This document shows positions 55,255 through 63,999 of a DNA stretch of 64,000 nt, piece after piece. Each line of letters starts with the position of its first letter. Position 1 is the first letter of the stretch. Made by a program: the position numbers and the translations under genes. Source of the DNA: CBDDBH01 sp965225625 (lineage in GTDB: Bacteria > Pseudomonadota > Gammaproteobacteria > JADZEE01); assembly GCA_965225625.1 (NCBI GenBank), contig CBDDBH010000031.1:304175-368174 (forward strand), given 5' to 3'. The notes beneath the pieces are model-generated. The model worked only from the letters and a program-made list of their open reading frames with translations, was not told the origin of the DNA and ran no database searches.

Positions 55255-56161
55255 CTACGCCGCTTGCCCCGGCTTACCGAGCTGTTGTCCGTCCGGCGCG
55301 AAATGACCCCAATCGCTAGTTGCAAGGTAAGTGTCGACCGGCCAGTCGTCGTCATCGACAATGACGCTGCCCGCGCCAATCTCGAACTCGAAGCCTGAAG
55401 GCGATTGACAATAAAAAGAGAATATCCCATCGGGATGCCGCCCGAGGCCTTGGCTAATCGGTACGCCGTTGCGAACCGCTCGCTCATAGGCCATACCAAC
55501 ATCTTCCATTGACGCCACCTCAATCATGAGGTGTGCAAAGCTGTTGGGTAATGTGACGGGCAGTTCCGGTCGAAACTCGCAGATGGCCACGCAATGGTGC
55601 CGGGAATCCGAGCGTACGAATATCGCTTTGAATTTCTTGTCGACATCACCGCGATTTGTGATCTTAAAACCCAGTCTGCGGACGTAAAAGTCTTCGCTTT
55701 CGGCAAGATCTGCCGTCTGGATCAGCATGTGGCCGATCCCAAGCGCAGGATCGGTCACAAATCCGGACCTGAATCAGATCCGAGCTGAAAGGGGTAGCTG
55801 CCCGTTCAGGCCCATAATAGATTCTCATAACGTAAGCCGCTGGGCTCGCGGAACCACGCGAAATCCTCAACCTTTCGCTGCGAACATTCGTCCGCTGTGC
55901 TTGCGTAGACGATGACGCCGCGATCCACGAGACCTGCCTGACAGCTTCTGCCCATGTATCCCGATCTGCGAGCTCGAAACCCGCGAAACTCAATGAATCT
56001 AACGAGCCTTGCGTAATTATGAAGCGACGCGCGTGGTCGTCCAGTTGCAGGCCAAGCGTACCGTCAGCATCACGGTTAGCGGGCAGCCCGACAATATTGG
56101 TCGCGAAGTCATACCACGCCTCCAGTGAACTCACTTCTAAGCCGAAATATCCGAGATGCAT
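55255..56161 (-). pseudogene. two-domain extradiol ring-cleavage dioxygenase (VOC/BphC-type), three frameshifts
   Basis: Frames spliced by hand give one vicinal-oxygen-chelate dioxygenase of about 300 residues. The first domain reads MHLGYFGLEVSSLEAWYDFA. The second carries the metal ligands: His in LGIGHMLIQT, His in NSFAHLMIEV and Glu in SGFEFEIG, with RHHCVAICEF in between. Frame changes are needed near 55935 (before GLVDRGVIVYAS), 55820 (before IYYGPERAATPF) and 55770 (before FRSGFVTDPALG). Such enzymes cleave catechols, for example 2,3-dihydroxybiphenyl. It is a decayed gene or, less likely, a patch of base-call errors. Confidence 0.75.
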
Positions 56162-56294
56162 CGCGTATTCCGTTATGCCGCAGCGCTGCCGAGTATATCA
56201 GTGCGCTCACATGATTGGACCCCCAACCGCGACCGCGTCCAAATCCCGGATGCGGTTTACATACAACCCGTCAGCGGCTGGGTAGGCTTTGCGT

Positions 56295-56804
56295 TTACTC
56301 AGATTCGCTATAGATTTCGAGCAGACCACCGGGTTGCATCGCCGCTTGCATCGCTTTGGCTTCCACGATGAGAAATTCGCGGTAACCATCGCTCATCTCC
56401 CAGGTGCCGGTGAAGCCCTTGGGGACCACCAGCGAATCACCCTTCTCGAAAGTCTGAGCTTCTCCGCCGTCAGGCGTTAGCACGAGGTTCCCATTTTGGA
56501 CGTGGACGAACTCGTCAAACGGATAATCTGTCAAGGCGAGCTTCACGGCTGACGATTCATAGACGATAGCAACGAACTCGCCCATGAACAGCGTGGCACT
56601 AGTACTTTTCGACTCCCCGCTCAAAACAATCTCAGCGGGCCATGGTGGTACGGTTTCCAGCCCCTTACCCTCGAAAACCGCCGGATCCAATAGTGTAGGT
56701 ACCGGCGACACGCCCTTGTCAGCCGCGGCAAAAACGCCTGCCACAGTACCGAGCGCGAACACCGCGACCAACGCCGCCGAAAATAATACAGGTTGTTTCT
56801 TCAT
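56295..56804 (-). CDS. exported cupin-domain protein
   Basis: A 169-residue protein with a signal peptide (about 1-27, ending VFAADK) and one cupin barrel: FDEFVHVQNGNLVLTPDGG and FEKGDSLVVPKGFTGTWEMS. The usual metal histidines are mostly replaced, so the catalytic ability is doubtful. The function is unknown. It is on the same strand as, and 133 bp away from, the broken extradiol dioxygenase. The region upstream contains a 33-bp palindrome. Confidence 0.75.
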   Translation of the reverse strand: MKKQPVLFSAALVAVFALGTVAGVFAAADKGVSPVPTLLDPAVFEGKGLETVPPWPAEIVLSGESKSTSATLFMGEFVAIVYESSAVKLALTDYPFDEFVHVQNGNLVLTPDGGEAQTFEKGDSLVVPKGFTGTWEMSDGYREFLIVEAKAMQAAMQPGGLLEIYSESE

Positions 56805-56855
56805 AGCTGATCCCCTCCAGTGAATGGACTATGCCTTGTAATCTACAGGGATCAT

Positions 56856-56888
56856 TCAATGGAGTCAGACTTAGTCTGACCCCATTGA
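56856..56888. repeat. 33-bp near-perfect palindrome
   Basis: Arms TCAATGGAGTCAGACT and AGTCTGACCCCATTGA pair around a single central T with one A/C mismatch. It lies in a 256-bp gap that otherwise holds no gene. It could be an extragenic repeat, a protein site or a stem-loop; there is no U-run, so it is not a typical terminator. Confidence 0.6.
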
Positions 56889-57060
56889 TCCAAACCGCGT
56901 CATTGAGTAGCGGCCGCACCGATGGCGCGACTCACACGATCGATTAGCTTGTGGGTGGTTGGTGGGATCCGGAGGCTAGTTGTAGGGCGGGGCGTCCATG
57001 GAAACGCCCCCCTTTTTACGGGGGCCGCGGCGCTACGCGCCTCGCAATGAGGGTGCGATA

Positions 57061-57480
57061 TTAAGCCCCAATCCGCTGCTTTTGTGGGCCATACCAGAAC
57101 TCCGGAAGGTTCTCGCTAGTCCACGCGAGCCACCGCTGAAAATCCTGCTTCATGATGAACTCTTCCGAGAGTTCCTCGCGAGACGGTGTCTTCGCCTGAC
57201 GTACAATCGACAACAAATTTTCTAGTGCATCCGCCCTTAATACCATCATCTCGCCGCCGGATGTCGCGCAATACCCCACGTAAGGATAGCCGCGAAATTC
57301 CAGCTTGCCGTTTCTGACCTTTAACAGCTTGGGATCAACACTGTTCAGCACCAGCCCATCACATACAACTGCTTTCGCGAGGGCCCGAGCTACTATCTCT
57401 TCGTGCTCCAGGCGTTCGCGCGCCCAAAGTGTCACGACATCCCAAAACTTATACGATTCGACATATTCGGATAGAGACAT
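57061..57480 (-). CDS. protein of unknown function
   Basis: A 139-residue acidic, soluble protein with no signal or membrane segment. Visible segments are MSLSEYVESYKFWDVVTLWA, RGYPYVGYCATSGGEMMVLR and FQRWLAWTSENLPEFWYG. I do not recognise it. Regular composition and a complete frame support a real gene. It stands between a palindrome-bearing gap and a frameshifted exported protein, with no functional context. Confidence 0.6.
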   Translation of the reverse strand: MSLSEYVESYKFWDVVTLWARERLEHEEIVARALAKAVVCDGLVLNSVDPKLLKVRNGKLEFRGYPYVGYCATSGGEMMVLRADALENLLSIVRQAKTPSREELSEEFIMKQDFQRWLAWTSENLPEFWYGPQKQRIGA

Positions 57481-57614
57481 AGGCGTTCACCTCTTGCCGC
57501 ATAACGCTAGATTCAGTGCCCATGCTTCAAGTATAGGCAACACGTCTCAACCGGCCGGCACGGCGGTTTGTTTATACCGACTGGCTCACGGTTTTTACTG
57601 CAGAAGTATTGGAA

Positions 57615-58353
57615 TTAGCCCGATACGACCCAATGCGCATACCACAGGCTGGTATCGCAGCTCAAAACGGAATTAGCGTGCCGCTCCAGTTCCTGACCGG
57701 ACTCCGAATTGCTTAGGGCTTCGACCCGATCGGCCCATACCGAAGCACTATTGTTCACCCTATGAATGAACACATCCGGACTGCTTGGGCTGGTTGTAAA
57801 CGGGGTGCTTACGTAAAGGTGAAACGCTTTGTGCTTCCCCAGTTCGTTCAAGACGTCATTTATGTGTTCCCACAGATCGTCCAGGTCTGCGATTCTCACG
57901 CCCGCATTGAGATTGCATGCCGAGGCTGCAACGAATGCCGGAGGTGTCGTAACCGGCGTTTCGCCACCATCGTAGATCCTCCGGCGCATGGTAATACCGG
58001 GAACTGCAGTTTGCCACCGATTCGAAGCGAACTCTGACCGCCGCCATTTCTGATACTGCGTCACGGGCATCCGTGTAACTCGCGAATGCTTTCAAATCGG
58101 CGTGGTCAGTGAGCCAGAGGAAGTCGTGGGTGAAGCTGCCCTTGAATGGCGTCCAGACAAATGCATTCGGGGTTTCTAACTTGGCTTTTTTCGATTGCTG
58201 CAGATAGAAGTCGCGGGCGGACATCAAGTCGTCCATGCCCTTGCCGCCATGGAAATTGCAGGCGAACATCTCTCGCACGTCTTCTTGCGCATATCCGCTA
58301 GTGGTAAAAGCTAATCCCACCAGCGATACGAATAACAGATTGGTTAGTTTCAA
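57615..58353 (-). pseudogene. exported protein of unknown function, frameshifted
   Basis: The start MKLTNLLFVSLVGLAFTTSG is a signal peptide. The first frame runs through MFACNFHGGKGMDDLMSARD, FLWLTDHADLKAFASYTDAR and then changes into the second frame somewhere between about 57990 and 58040. The second frame continues with GGETPVTTPPAFVAASACNLN, INDVLNELGKHKAFHLYVST and ends HWVVSG at 57615. Together they make about 245 residues. The family is not recognised. One base change explains the break. Confidence 0.6.
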
Positions 58354-58391
58354 AAAAGAACCGGCCTGGCTGGATTCGGGGTTCGCTATCT

Positions 58392-58984
58392 CTAGGCCGC
58401 CGGCAAAACACCGACCTCGACGAGCTTGCGGTTCAGCTCGTCATAGATACCACCGAGTCCCGGTATGACAATTTGTTCGAGCACCTGGTAGGTAATCGTT
58501 GCCTCTGAGTGCTGCAGATTGAGTCCGTGCAACCCGTCCGAGATAGCCTGACAAGCCGACGACGGCCCGACTGGGTTATTGCTTCGATCAACGAACCGAC
58601 CAGCGACGATCGCCAGTCGCCGCTCCAACTTGTGAAGTTCATTTCTGTAGCGCGGCTCTGCTTTGGAAACGATGTCGGTCACGCTCAGAAAATCCTCGAA
58701 TTCGTCATTGTCGACCAGCGACAAGCCACCTCCAGAGCCGAGGTCGGATTTCGCCTCAGTCTTCAGCGGCTCGCCGAGGTGATCAAAGCCATCGATGATT
58801 CGACGCTGCACCTCGGCCTGCAAGGAGTTCGCATTTTCGCTGAATCATTGTTCGGCAATCGAAATATCGGCGTTGCTCGCTGTCCTCGTCGGCATCACGT
58901 GCACACACGAAGAGTTTTTCGTCGAGATCGAGAAGTACGCCTTGAGTAACGCGTCAAGGTGCTTCCGTGTTATCTCTTTCATTG
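58392..58984 (-). pseudogene. DUF1631/PilZ-type gene, 3' fragment beyond the transposon
   Basis: This fragment directly continues the reading interrupted by the IS1595-type element. At the junction, ATGAAAGAGATAACACGG gives MKEITRKHLDALLK. A frame change follows; the next stretch reads LLDLDEKLFVCARDADEDSE, with YFDCRTMIQRKCELLAG. After another frame change, LQAEVQRRIIDGFDHLGEPL leads into LSLVDNDEFEDFLSVTDIV and NPVGPSSACQAISDGLHGLN, all in the DUF1631 pattern. It stops after VGVLPAA, far short of the family's usual length of about 700 or more, so the 3' part was deleted. Confidence 0.75.
58977..58984. repeat. 8-bp target site duplication, left copy
   Basis: TTTCATTG abuts the left inverted end of the element and is repeated exactly at 61412-61419, next to the right end. 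Eight-base duplications are the IS1595-family norm. Confidence 0.85.
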
Positions 58985-59064
58985 GGGAATTATATCGCAA
59001 AGTGCCGAAATCTCTTGACCTGGTTCCGCTCTCGGCACTATATTGTAAGAACAAGGAGGCGGAC

Positions 59065-60005
59065 ATGACACACAAGGCACCAGGAAAATTCCACCGCAAA
59101 GGGCTCACGCTGGCAGAGCTTTTCCGCATGTTCCCCGATGACGCGAAGGCGGAGCGGTGGTTCGCGGAACAGCGGTGGCCTGAAGGGCTGCACTGCCCTT
59201 ACTGCGGCTCGGTGAACGTGCAGTCCGGCGCAAAGCACAAGACGATGCCTTATCGCTGCCGCGAAAAAGAGTGCGCCAAACGCTTCAGCGTCCGCACCAA
59301 GACGCCCATGGAATCGTCGAAGCTAGGCTTTCAGGTCTGGGCGGTCGCGTTGTATCAGGTGACGACCAATCTCAAAGGCGTGTCGAGCATGAAGCTCCAC
59401 CGCGATCTGGGGATCACGCAGCGGTCAGCATGGTTCCTCGCTCACCGTCTCCGGGAAGCGTGGAAGGGCCACGGCGCACAGTTTTCCGGCCCCGTCGAGG
59501 TGGACGAGACGTTCATCGGCGGCAAGGAAAAGAACAAGCACGCGCACAAGAAGCTGCGCGCGGGTCGTGGCGCTGTTGGGAAGGCAATCGTTGTTGGTGC
59601 CAAGGATCGCGAGACGAACCGCGTGAGCGCCGCCGTGGTTAAGGGGACGGACGCCAAGACGCTCAAGGTTTTGTCAGCGAGCGCGCCGCCAAGGGCGCGA
59701 CCGTCTATACAGACGATCACGGCGGATACCACGGAATGCCGTTTGACCACGAAACCGTGAAGCACAGCATCAGCGAGTTCGTGAACGGGATGGCTCACAC
59801 CAACGGAATCGAAAGTTTCTGGAGCCTATTGAAGCGTGGCTACCACGGCACTTACCACCACATGAGCGAGAAGCACTTAGGGCGCTATGTTGGAGAATTT
59901 GCCGGACGCCACAATGACCGAAGGGCCGACACAGTGGATCAGATGATCCGAATGGCGCGCGGCATGGATGGCAAGCGTCTGCGGTACCGAGACTTGATTG
60001 CGTAG
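59065..60005 (+). pseudogene. IS1595-family transposase, one frameshift
   Basis: The reading starts at ATG 59065 with AAGGAGG six bases upstream. An N-terminal zinc ribbon has CPYCGSVN and YRCREKECAKRF. The ISXO2-like DDE domain follows with VEVDETFIGGKEKNKH (first Asp). After a one-base loss between 59662 and 59668 the frame changes to FVSERAAKGATVYTDDHGGY (second Asp) and NGIESFWSLLKRGYHGTYHH (last acidic residue). Joined, it makes about 313 residues, normal for the family. The lesion would inactivate it unless it is a base-call error. Confidence 0.85.
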
Positions 60006-60034
60006 CGGCTGACCCTTAATCTAATTGGACTTGG

Positions 60035-60199
60035 CTAACAATCAGCCTTTTTCTCCTGATCGCTCATATTGCTGCTAGTAGACCCAAAGCCGTATTCTGG
60101 CTTTTGGTAACTATACTGCGGTAGATCCTGTTGCTTAAGGGACTCTATCGTTGGTGTCATTGCTTTCTTTACCCTCGTCTCTTTTTCATCTTGCTGCAT
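60035..60199 (-). CDS. small passenger gene of the IS1595-type transposon, 54 residues
   Basis: A 54-residue protein found by hand translation. It begins MQQDEKETRVKKAMTPTIES, has a Gln/Tyr-rich middle (QQDLPQYSYQKPEYGFG) and ends QEKKADC. GGAGG sits eight bases before the ATG, inside the end of the upstream gene (14-base overlap), which supports real translation. It has no recognisable domain. Its stop lies 30 bp from the transposase stop. Confidence 0.6.
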   Translation of the reverse strand: MQQDEKETRVKKAMTPTIESLKQQDLPQYSYQKPEYGFGSTSSNMSDQEKKADC

Positions 60200-60488
60200 G
60201 ATCTGTGTCCCTCCGGTTAAGTTGTTCTGAATAGTAGTGCTTACGCTTGATCCACTTAAAGCCTTCGTGCTTTGTCACCGTCGCAATTTCGGTATCACCG
60301 CCCACAACATTCGCACCAGGCAGAAAAGCAGAATACCTCTTGGTCAGATCCACGAGAAAATCAGCTAGATCAATAGCGTCTTGGACCGGCATGGAAGAGT
60401 GTACCAACGGCGTCGATACCTCCTGGCGCACCGCCGTGATATCCTCAGCGGTCAATTTGCGTTGAGCGAGCGCCCGCAAACATTTCAT
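60186..60488 (-). CDS. passenger gene of the IS1595-type transposon, 100-residue unknown
   Basis: A 100-residue protein starting MKCLRALAQRKLTAEDITAV. LVHSSMPVQDAIDLADFLVD is followed by a DLTKRYSAFLPGANVVGGDT segment and a basic end with KWIKRKHYYSEQLN. I do not know the family. The pattern of a helical, hydrophilic protein with a VxxDAIDLADFLVD-type helix fits a structural or adaptor role near the proteasome-like gene. It overlaps the 54-residue gene by 14 bases. Confidence 0.6.
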   Translation of the reverse strand: MKCLRALAQRKLTAEDITAVRQEVSTPLVHSSMPVQDAIDLADFLVDLTKRYSAFLPGANVVGGDTEIATVTKHEGFKWIKRKHYYSEQLNRRDTDHAAR

Positions 60489-60566
60489 TGTCTAGACAAT
60501 GTATTATCCGACTAATTGCCTTTATTTGCCCGCCCCACACTAATTCAGCGTCATCTTCTGCCCTAA

Positions 60567-61032
60567 CTAATTGCTCCGCCGGATGAGTCGTCCGTTTTCA
60601 ATTTTGAATTTCCATACTTCACCCCGCGCACCGTTTGCCCCGTAACCTCCAACCCAAAATTCTAATACGTGAGGATTGGCTGGCGCAGGATAAATTGCAT
60701 TATATTTGCCGACAAAGAAGTCGCGCGCGCGATTAGCGACTTGTTCAATGGTATATGATTCGCTGTCCAGTGCAACAGCACCGGTGTCAGACAATTCTAG
60801 TCGCAATCCTTCGCTAGATTGCTGATTGATGCCGGCCCAAATGTCCCATACCGGCGGTCATTGCCACGATAGGTAAGCCCCTATAGAGGTTGAAAACCTT
60901 TATGCCGTGTTGCCAAATATTAGACACCAGAGATCTGCCATCCGTGTCTGTGGAGACAAGCGACGTAGCGCTGTCCGCCGCAAACACGATGCAGTCATGC
61001 ACCTTGATGGCAACACAAACAGTCATGGCCAA
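60567..61032 (-). pseudogene. proteasome-like (Ntn-hydrolase) passenger gene, two frameshifts
   Basis: Splicing three frames gives about 155 residues. It begins MAMTVCVAIKVHDCIVFAAD followed by SATSLVS, similar to the Thr-start of proteasome beta-type and other Ntn hydrolases (T-x-V-A-x-K-x-x-D-x-I-V-F-A-A-D-S). AMTAGMGHLG then shifts by one missing base near 60845 into PASISNLAKD, and by another near 60825 into LRLELSDTGAVALDSESYTI and a C-terminal YNAIYPAPANPHVLEFWVGG. Both losses lie in short homopolymers. An N-terminal nucleophile Thr would be the third residue from this start; I infer the fold, not the activity. Confidence 0.65.
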
Positions 61033-61066
61033 GTATGAGCAGGAGAGATGAAGTTCTCGGCCCTAC

Positions 61067-61239
61067 TTAGATGCCGATTTTGGACGGGACGACGGGCTTA
61101 CTCTCGCCGCGCCGTTCGGTGCCGCCACGAGTGACAGCCCAAGCCAACGCTTCGGGTGTGGCATTGATGCTCACGTCCTCTTCAAGCTCGGCTTTGCTGG
61201 GCTGGTGGGCGGCCGGGCGACCTTGGAGTCTCGAACCAT
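61067..61239 (-). pseudogene. small passenger gene at the right end of the IS1595-type transposon, one frameshift
   Basis: GGGAGG lies eight bases before ATG at 61239. After MVRDSK one G is missing; beyond that the frame reads GRPAAHQPSKAELEEDVSIN, then ATPEALAWAVTRGGTERRGE and ends KPVVPSKIGI, for a total of about 57 residues. The strong ribosome site and the coherent sequence argue for a real small gene that leads the passenger operon. The function is unknown. Confidence 0.5.
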
Positions 61240-61411
61240 TCAGATTTCCTCCCGTATGTCAATCCCGTTATCCCAGATCTAGGGGTTTTGTGACACACTG
61301 CACAAAATCTGATTCGTGTCGAGATAGGATTGTGGGCGTCCTCGGCGGACATTTACCGGGGCTTAATGCAGGCGCGGGGCGCACCCTTCGGCACTTTGCG
61401 ATATAATTCCC

Positions 61412-61419
61412 TTTCATTG
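61412..61419. repeat. 8-bp target site duplication, right copy
   Basis: TTTCATTG, identical to and in the same orientation as 58977-58984, directly after the right inverted end of the element. Confidence 0.85.
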
Positions 61420-61838
61420 AGCCGATAACCTGGTCGCGATCGAAATCGCTTTGGGCGCCATGTCCACCGGCCGGCTGCGCTTGCAAACGCTCAAACGCAT
61501 GTTGCTTAATTACATCCAACACGCCTGCATCAACACGCGCGAAAGAAACACCTATTCCTGCAGCCAGAATACGGGAGACTGTCACCTCCAACGAATAGTC
61601 GGACTCTGCTAGCGAGAACCGAACGGTCAGAAGTTCCCTTTGCTTTAACCCTATGCCGGCCCCCGCTGTCCACGCCAAGAACAATCCTCCTGGGCAAAAG
61701 TCAGTGATCCTGCAAGCTAGCGAGGCGATGCTGGAACTCCTCAACGTCGCGTCCAATCGAGACCGTGTATCGCTCGTATCGCCGCCGCTCTGTAGTAAGG
61801 CCGCGGTTTCCTTCACCAGAATTGTCGGTTGAGCTCAT
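61412..61838 (-). pseudogene. DUF1631/PilZ-type gene, 5' part before the transposon
   Basis: The reading starts near MSSTDNSGEGNRGLTTERRR (ATG at 61838) and includes a PilZ-like beta domain: RRRYERYTVSIGRDVEEFQH, one frame change near 61715, then ITDFCPGGLFLAWTAGAGIG and LEVTVSRILAAGIGVSFARV. It ends DFDRDQVIGSMK at the insertion point. PilZ domains bind cyclic di-GMP; DUF1631 is common in beta- and gammaproteobacteria and its role is not settled. The matching 3' part is at 58392-58984. Confidence 0.7.
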
Positions 61839-62067
61839 TGCTAATCTGATTTGATATTGAGGATGCCTAACTCTCTCTGGCGACAAGTTCGCAAATCACT
61901 CCGCCCGCTTATCGGCAGCATTGGCCGCCCGATTCCGAACAGTCTAGTACAAACTACCTGGGGTACATCGCGGCTCAACAAATCATAAGTCCAAAACGGG
62001 TAATTGGATCCTCCATTGTGAGTCGTGCGCAGCGTATCGACCCACGCTTTTGGATACAAGCACATGC

Positions 62068-63609
62068 TCAAATCTTGCGGTCGGCGGATTCCCAAAAAGG
62101 ATCTCTGAGTTTTCGCTTGTATATCTTACCGTTGTCCAAGCGCGGCAAGTCGGGCTGGAACTCGATGCGGCGTGGAACCTTGTAGCGCGCCAAGCGATTG
62201 CGTAGAAATTTTGAATCGTATTTGCGTCCGGGCGCGGCGCCCGGCACGAGTTCTATGATCGCGGCAAGACACTCACCGAACTCGGCGTCCGGAATACCGA
62301 AAACCGCGCAGTCGTGCACCTGTTCGTGGGTGATGAGTACCGATTCGATCTCGGCCGGATAAATATTCACTCCGCCGGAGATCACCATGTCGCTCTTGCG
62401 GTCGCAGAGATACAAAAAGCCGGCGGCGTCGAAATACCCAAGGTCACCGTTTGTGACTAGCCCGTTGCGATCGATCTCAAGGCGATCATCGGATCGATTG
62501 TGATAGTCAAAATCAGGCGCGATGTCGAGGCGGGCATACAGCTCACCTACCTCGCCCGGCGCAACGGGATCGCCTGCTTCGTCGAAAATCGCGACAGTCG
62601 CGCTAGGCAGCGGTCGACCCACTGTACCGGGGCGCTGGAGAAACTCCTCCGACGTACAAACACTGATGATTGACGCCTCGGTGGAACCATAGTATTCGCG
62701 AAACACCGGTCCCCACCACGCGATCATGTCCCGCTTGACGTCCGGCGAACAAGGCGCGGCACCGTGCATGACTACGCGCAATGAACTCAGGTCATAGGCA
62801 CGGCGCACTTCGTCAGGCAGCTTCAGGAGGCGAACCATCATGGTGGGCACGATATGCATATGGCTGATCTGCTCACGCTCGATATCCGCGAGCAGACATT
62901 GCGCATCGAAACGTGGCATCAAGTAGATGTCGCAGTCGAATGTGACACTAACGCTGGCATGAGCGAGCGGCGCGCTGTGATACATCGGCCCTGTCATTGC
63001 TACCTTGCCGCCTGGCTCGATGCCGAATGCGTTCGCGACTACCTGGTAGTAAGCGGCCTGCGCTGCTTCAGCTAAGGGACTACGCCGTACTCCCTTGGGA
63101 CGGCCGGTTGTTCCCGAGGTGTACAGCATCAGGGTGCCAGGTGGGTTCGATGGTCGCCCGATCGGTTGTTGCGCGGCCAACCAAGTGTCCCAATGCTCAA
63201 AGCCTTGGGGAACTTCGCAGGCACTTGGTTCGATCCCGTAGGCGGCTGCGATCTCGGGCGGCGTTTCCACCACCAATAGGCGATGTCGGCAGGTAAGTGA
63301 GGGGCGACCGTTGGTAGTAAGTCCGCATGCAAAACCAGCACCCGGGCGCCACAGTCGGCGAGTAAATAAGCAATCTCTTCGCTATGAAAGTGCCAGTTGA
63401 TGGGCACTAAATGGGCGCCGCATAGACGTCCAGCCGCCAAGCACTCGAAGAATGGAAAATCGTTCCGCAGTAACACAGCCACCGCGTTACCCGGACCCGC
63501 CCCTAGTTCAACGAAACCCGCGGCCGCCTGGCTTCGCCCTTTTCAACACATCGTCGAGAGTATTAAACGAGTGCCGCTTTTGATAATCGTGGTCATGGGA
63601 CTCAGATTA
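62068..63609 (-). pseudogene. AMP-dependent acyl-CoA synthetase, two frameshifts
   Basis: A ligase of the fatty-acid/aryl-CoA class in pieces. The first piece is DYQKRHSFNTLDDVLKRA, then a frame change near 63545 into SQAAAGFVELGAGPGNAVAV and NDFPFFECLAAGRLCGAHLV. A second change near 63280 leads into LLVVETPPEIAAAYGIEPSA. After that the frame is intact: LMLYTSGTTGRPKGVRRSPL (ATP loop), EYYGSTEASI, DRKSDMVISGGVNIYPAEIE and the catalytic Lys in DNGKIYKRKL. The N-terminal about 25-30 residues are missing, ending at a sharp border near 63609 with a stop in frame. A decayed gene. Confidence 0.8.
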
Positions 63610-63756
63610 ATTGGACACCCACATGATCAGCAAGGGGGCAGCGCTCCATCATTTTGATGTAAGCGCCATCGCTGAAAGGACAAGCAGCGCCCTTCTCGAA
63701 TCGCGTTTGGTACTTTTTAAGATAGCTCACCGTAGGATTTATCACGAAACTCAATT

Positions 63757-63781
63757 CCCCCCCCCCCCCCCCCCCCCCCCC
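63757..63781. repeat. run of 25 consecutive C
   Basis: A homopolymer of 25 C between the border of the ligase pseudogene and the YbaK-like gene. It has no coding meaning that I can support; a poly-Gly reading on the minus strand is an artefact. It could be a slippage site or an assembly join. Confidence 0.9.
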
Positions 63782-63795
63782 GGAACTGCAGACAA

Positions 63796-63999
63796 TCAAC
63801 TCTCGTAGGCCAGATTTTCAACCACTTCAACGTTAGGGATCTTCAACAACATAGTTGGAGACAAAACAATCTTAGATGAACGGTTCCCACCACCGAGAAT
63901 TATTGTCTTACATTCCATCACTCGTGAATCAATCCAGATTGGCACACTCTCTGGCATTCCAAACGGAGTTACGCCGCCAAGCTCCATGCCGGTTAACTC
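63796..63999 (-). CDS. YbaK/EbsC-family protein, C-terminal part (runs off the window)
   Basis: The visible 68 residues, ELTGMELGGVTPFGMPESVP and WIDSRVMECKTIILGGGNRS, ending with LLKIPNVEVVENLAYES, match the C-terminal part of YbaK/EbsC-type aminoacyl-tRNA deacylases (GGVPPFG loop, then VxID and GG-N-R segments). They clear mischarged tRNA. The N-terminal part lies beyond 64000, so nothing can be said about its start or its active site. Confidence 0.75.
   Translation of the reverse strand, partial: ELTGMELGGVTPFGMPESVPIWIDSRVMECKTIILGGGNRSSKIVLSPTMLLKIPNVEVVENLAYES

Larger units (their letters stand above)
58985..61411. mobile_element. IS1595-family transposon with passenger genes
   Basis: The ends are a perfect 25-bp inverted repeat at 58985-59009 and 61387-61411, beginning GGGAATTATATCGCAAAGTG. 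Exact 8-bp direct repeats TTTCATTG lie outside. The 2427-bp element holds a transposase gene on the plus strand and four small genes on the minus strand that converge on it. Removing the element and one TTTCATTG copy restores the DUF1631 reading (GSMKEITRKH) in frame, which proves the insertion. Several of its genes have single-base lesions, so this copy may be inactive. Confidence 0.9.

Noticed and set aside
60001..60040. Right end of the IS1595-type element directly after the transposase stop
   Set aside because: No inverted match to the left side exists there, while a perfect 25-bp match with target duplication is found at 61387-61411.
63602..63799. 65-codon minus-strand frame with a poly-Gly run
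   Set aside because: The glycine run is only the reverse strand of the C25 tract; nothing else supports a protein.
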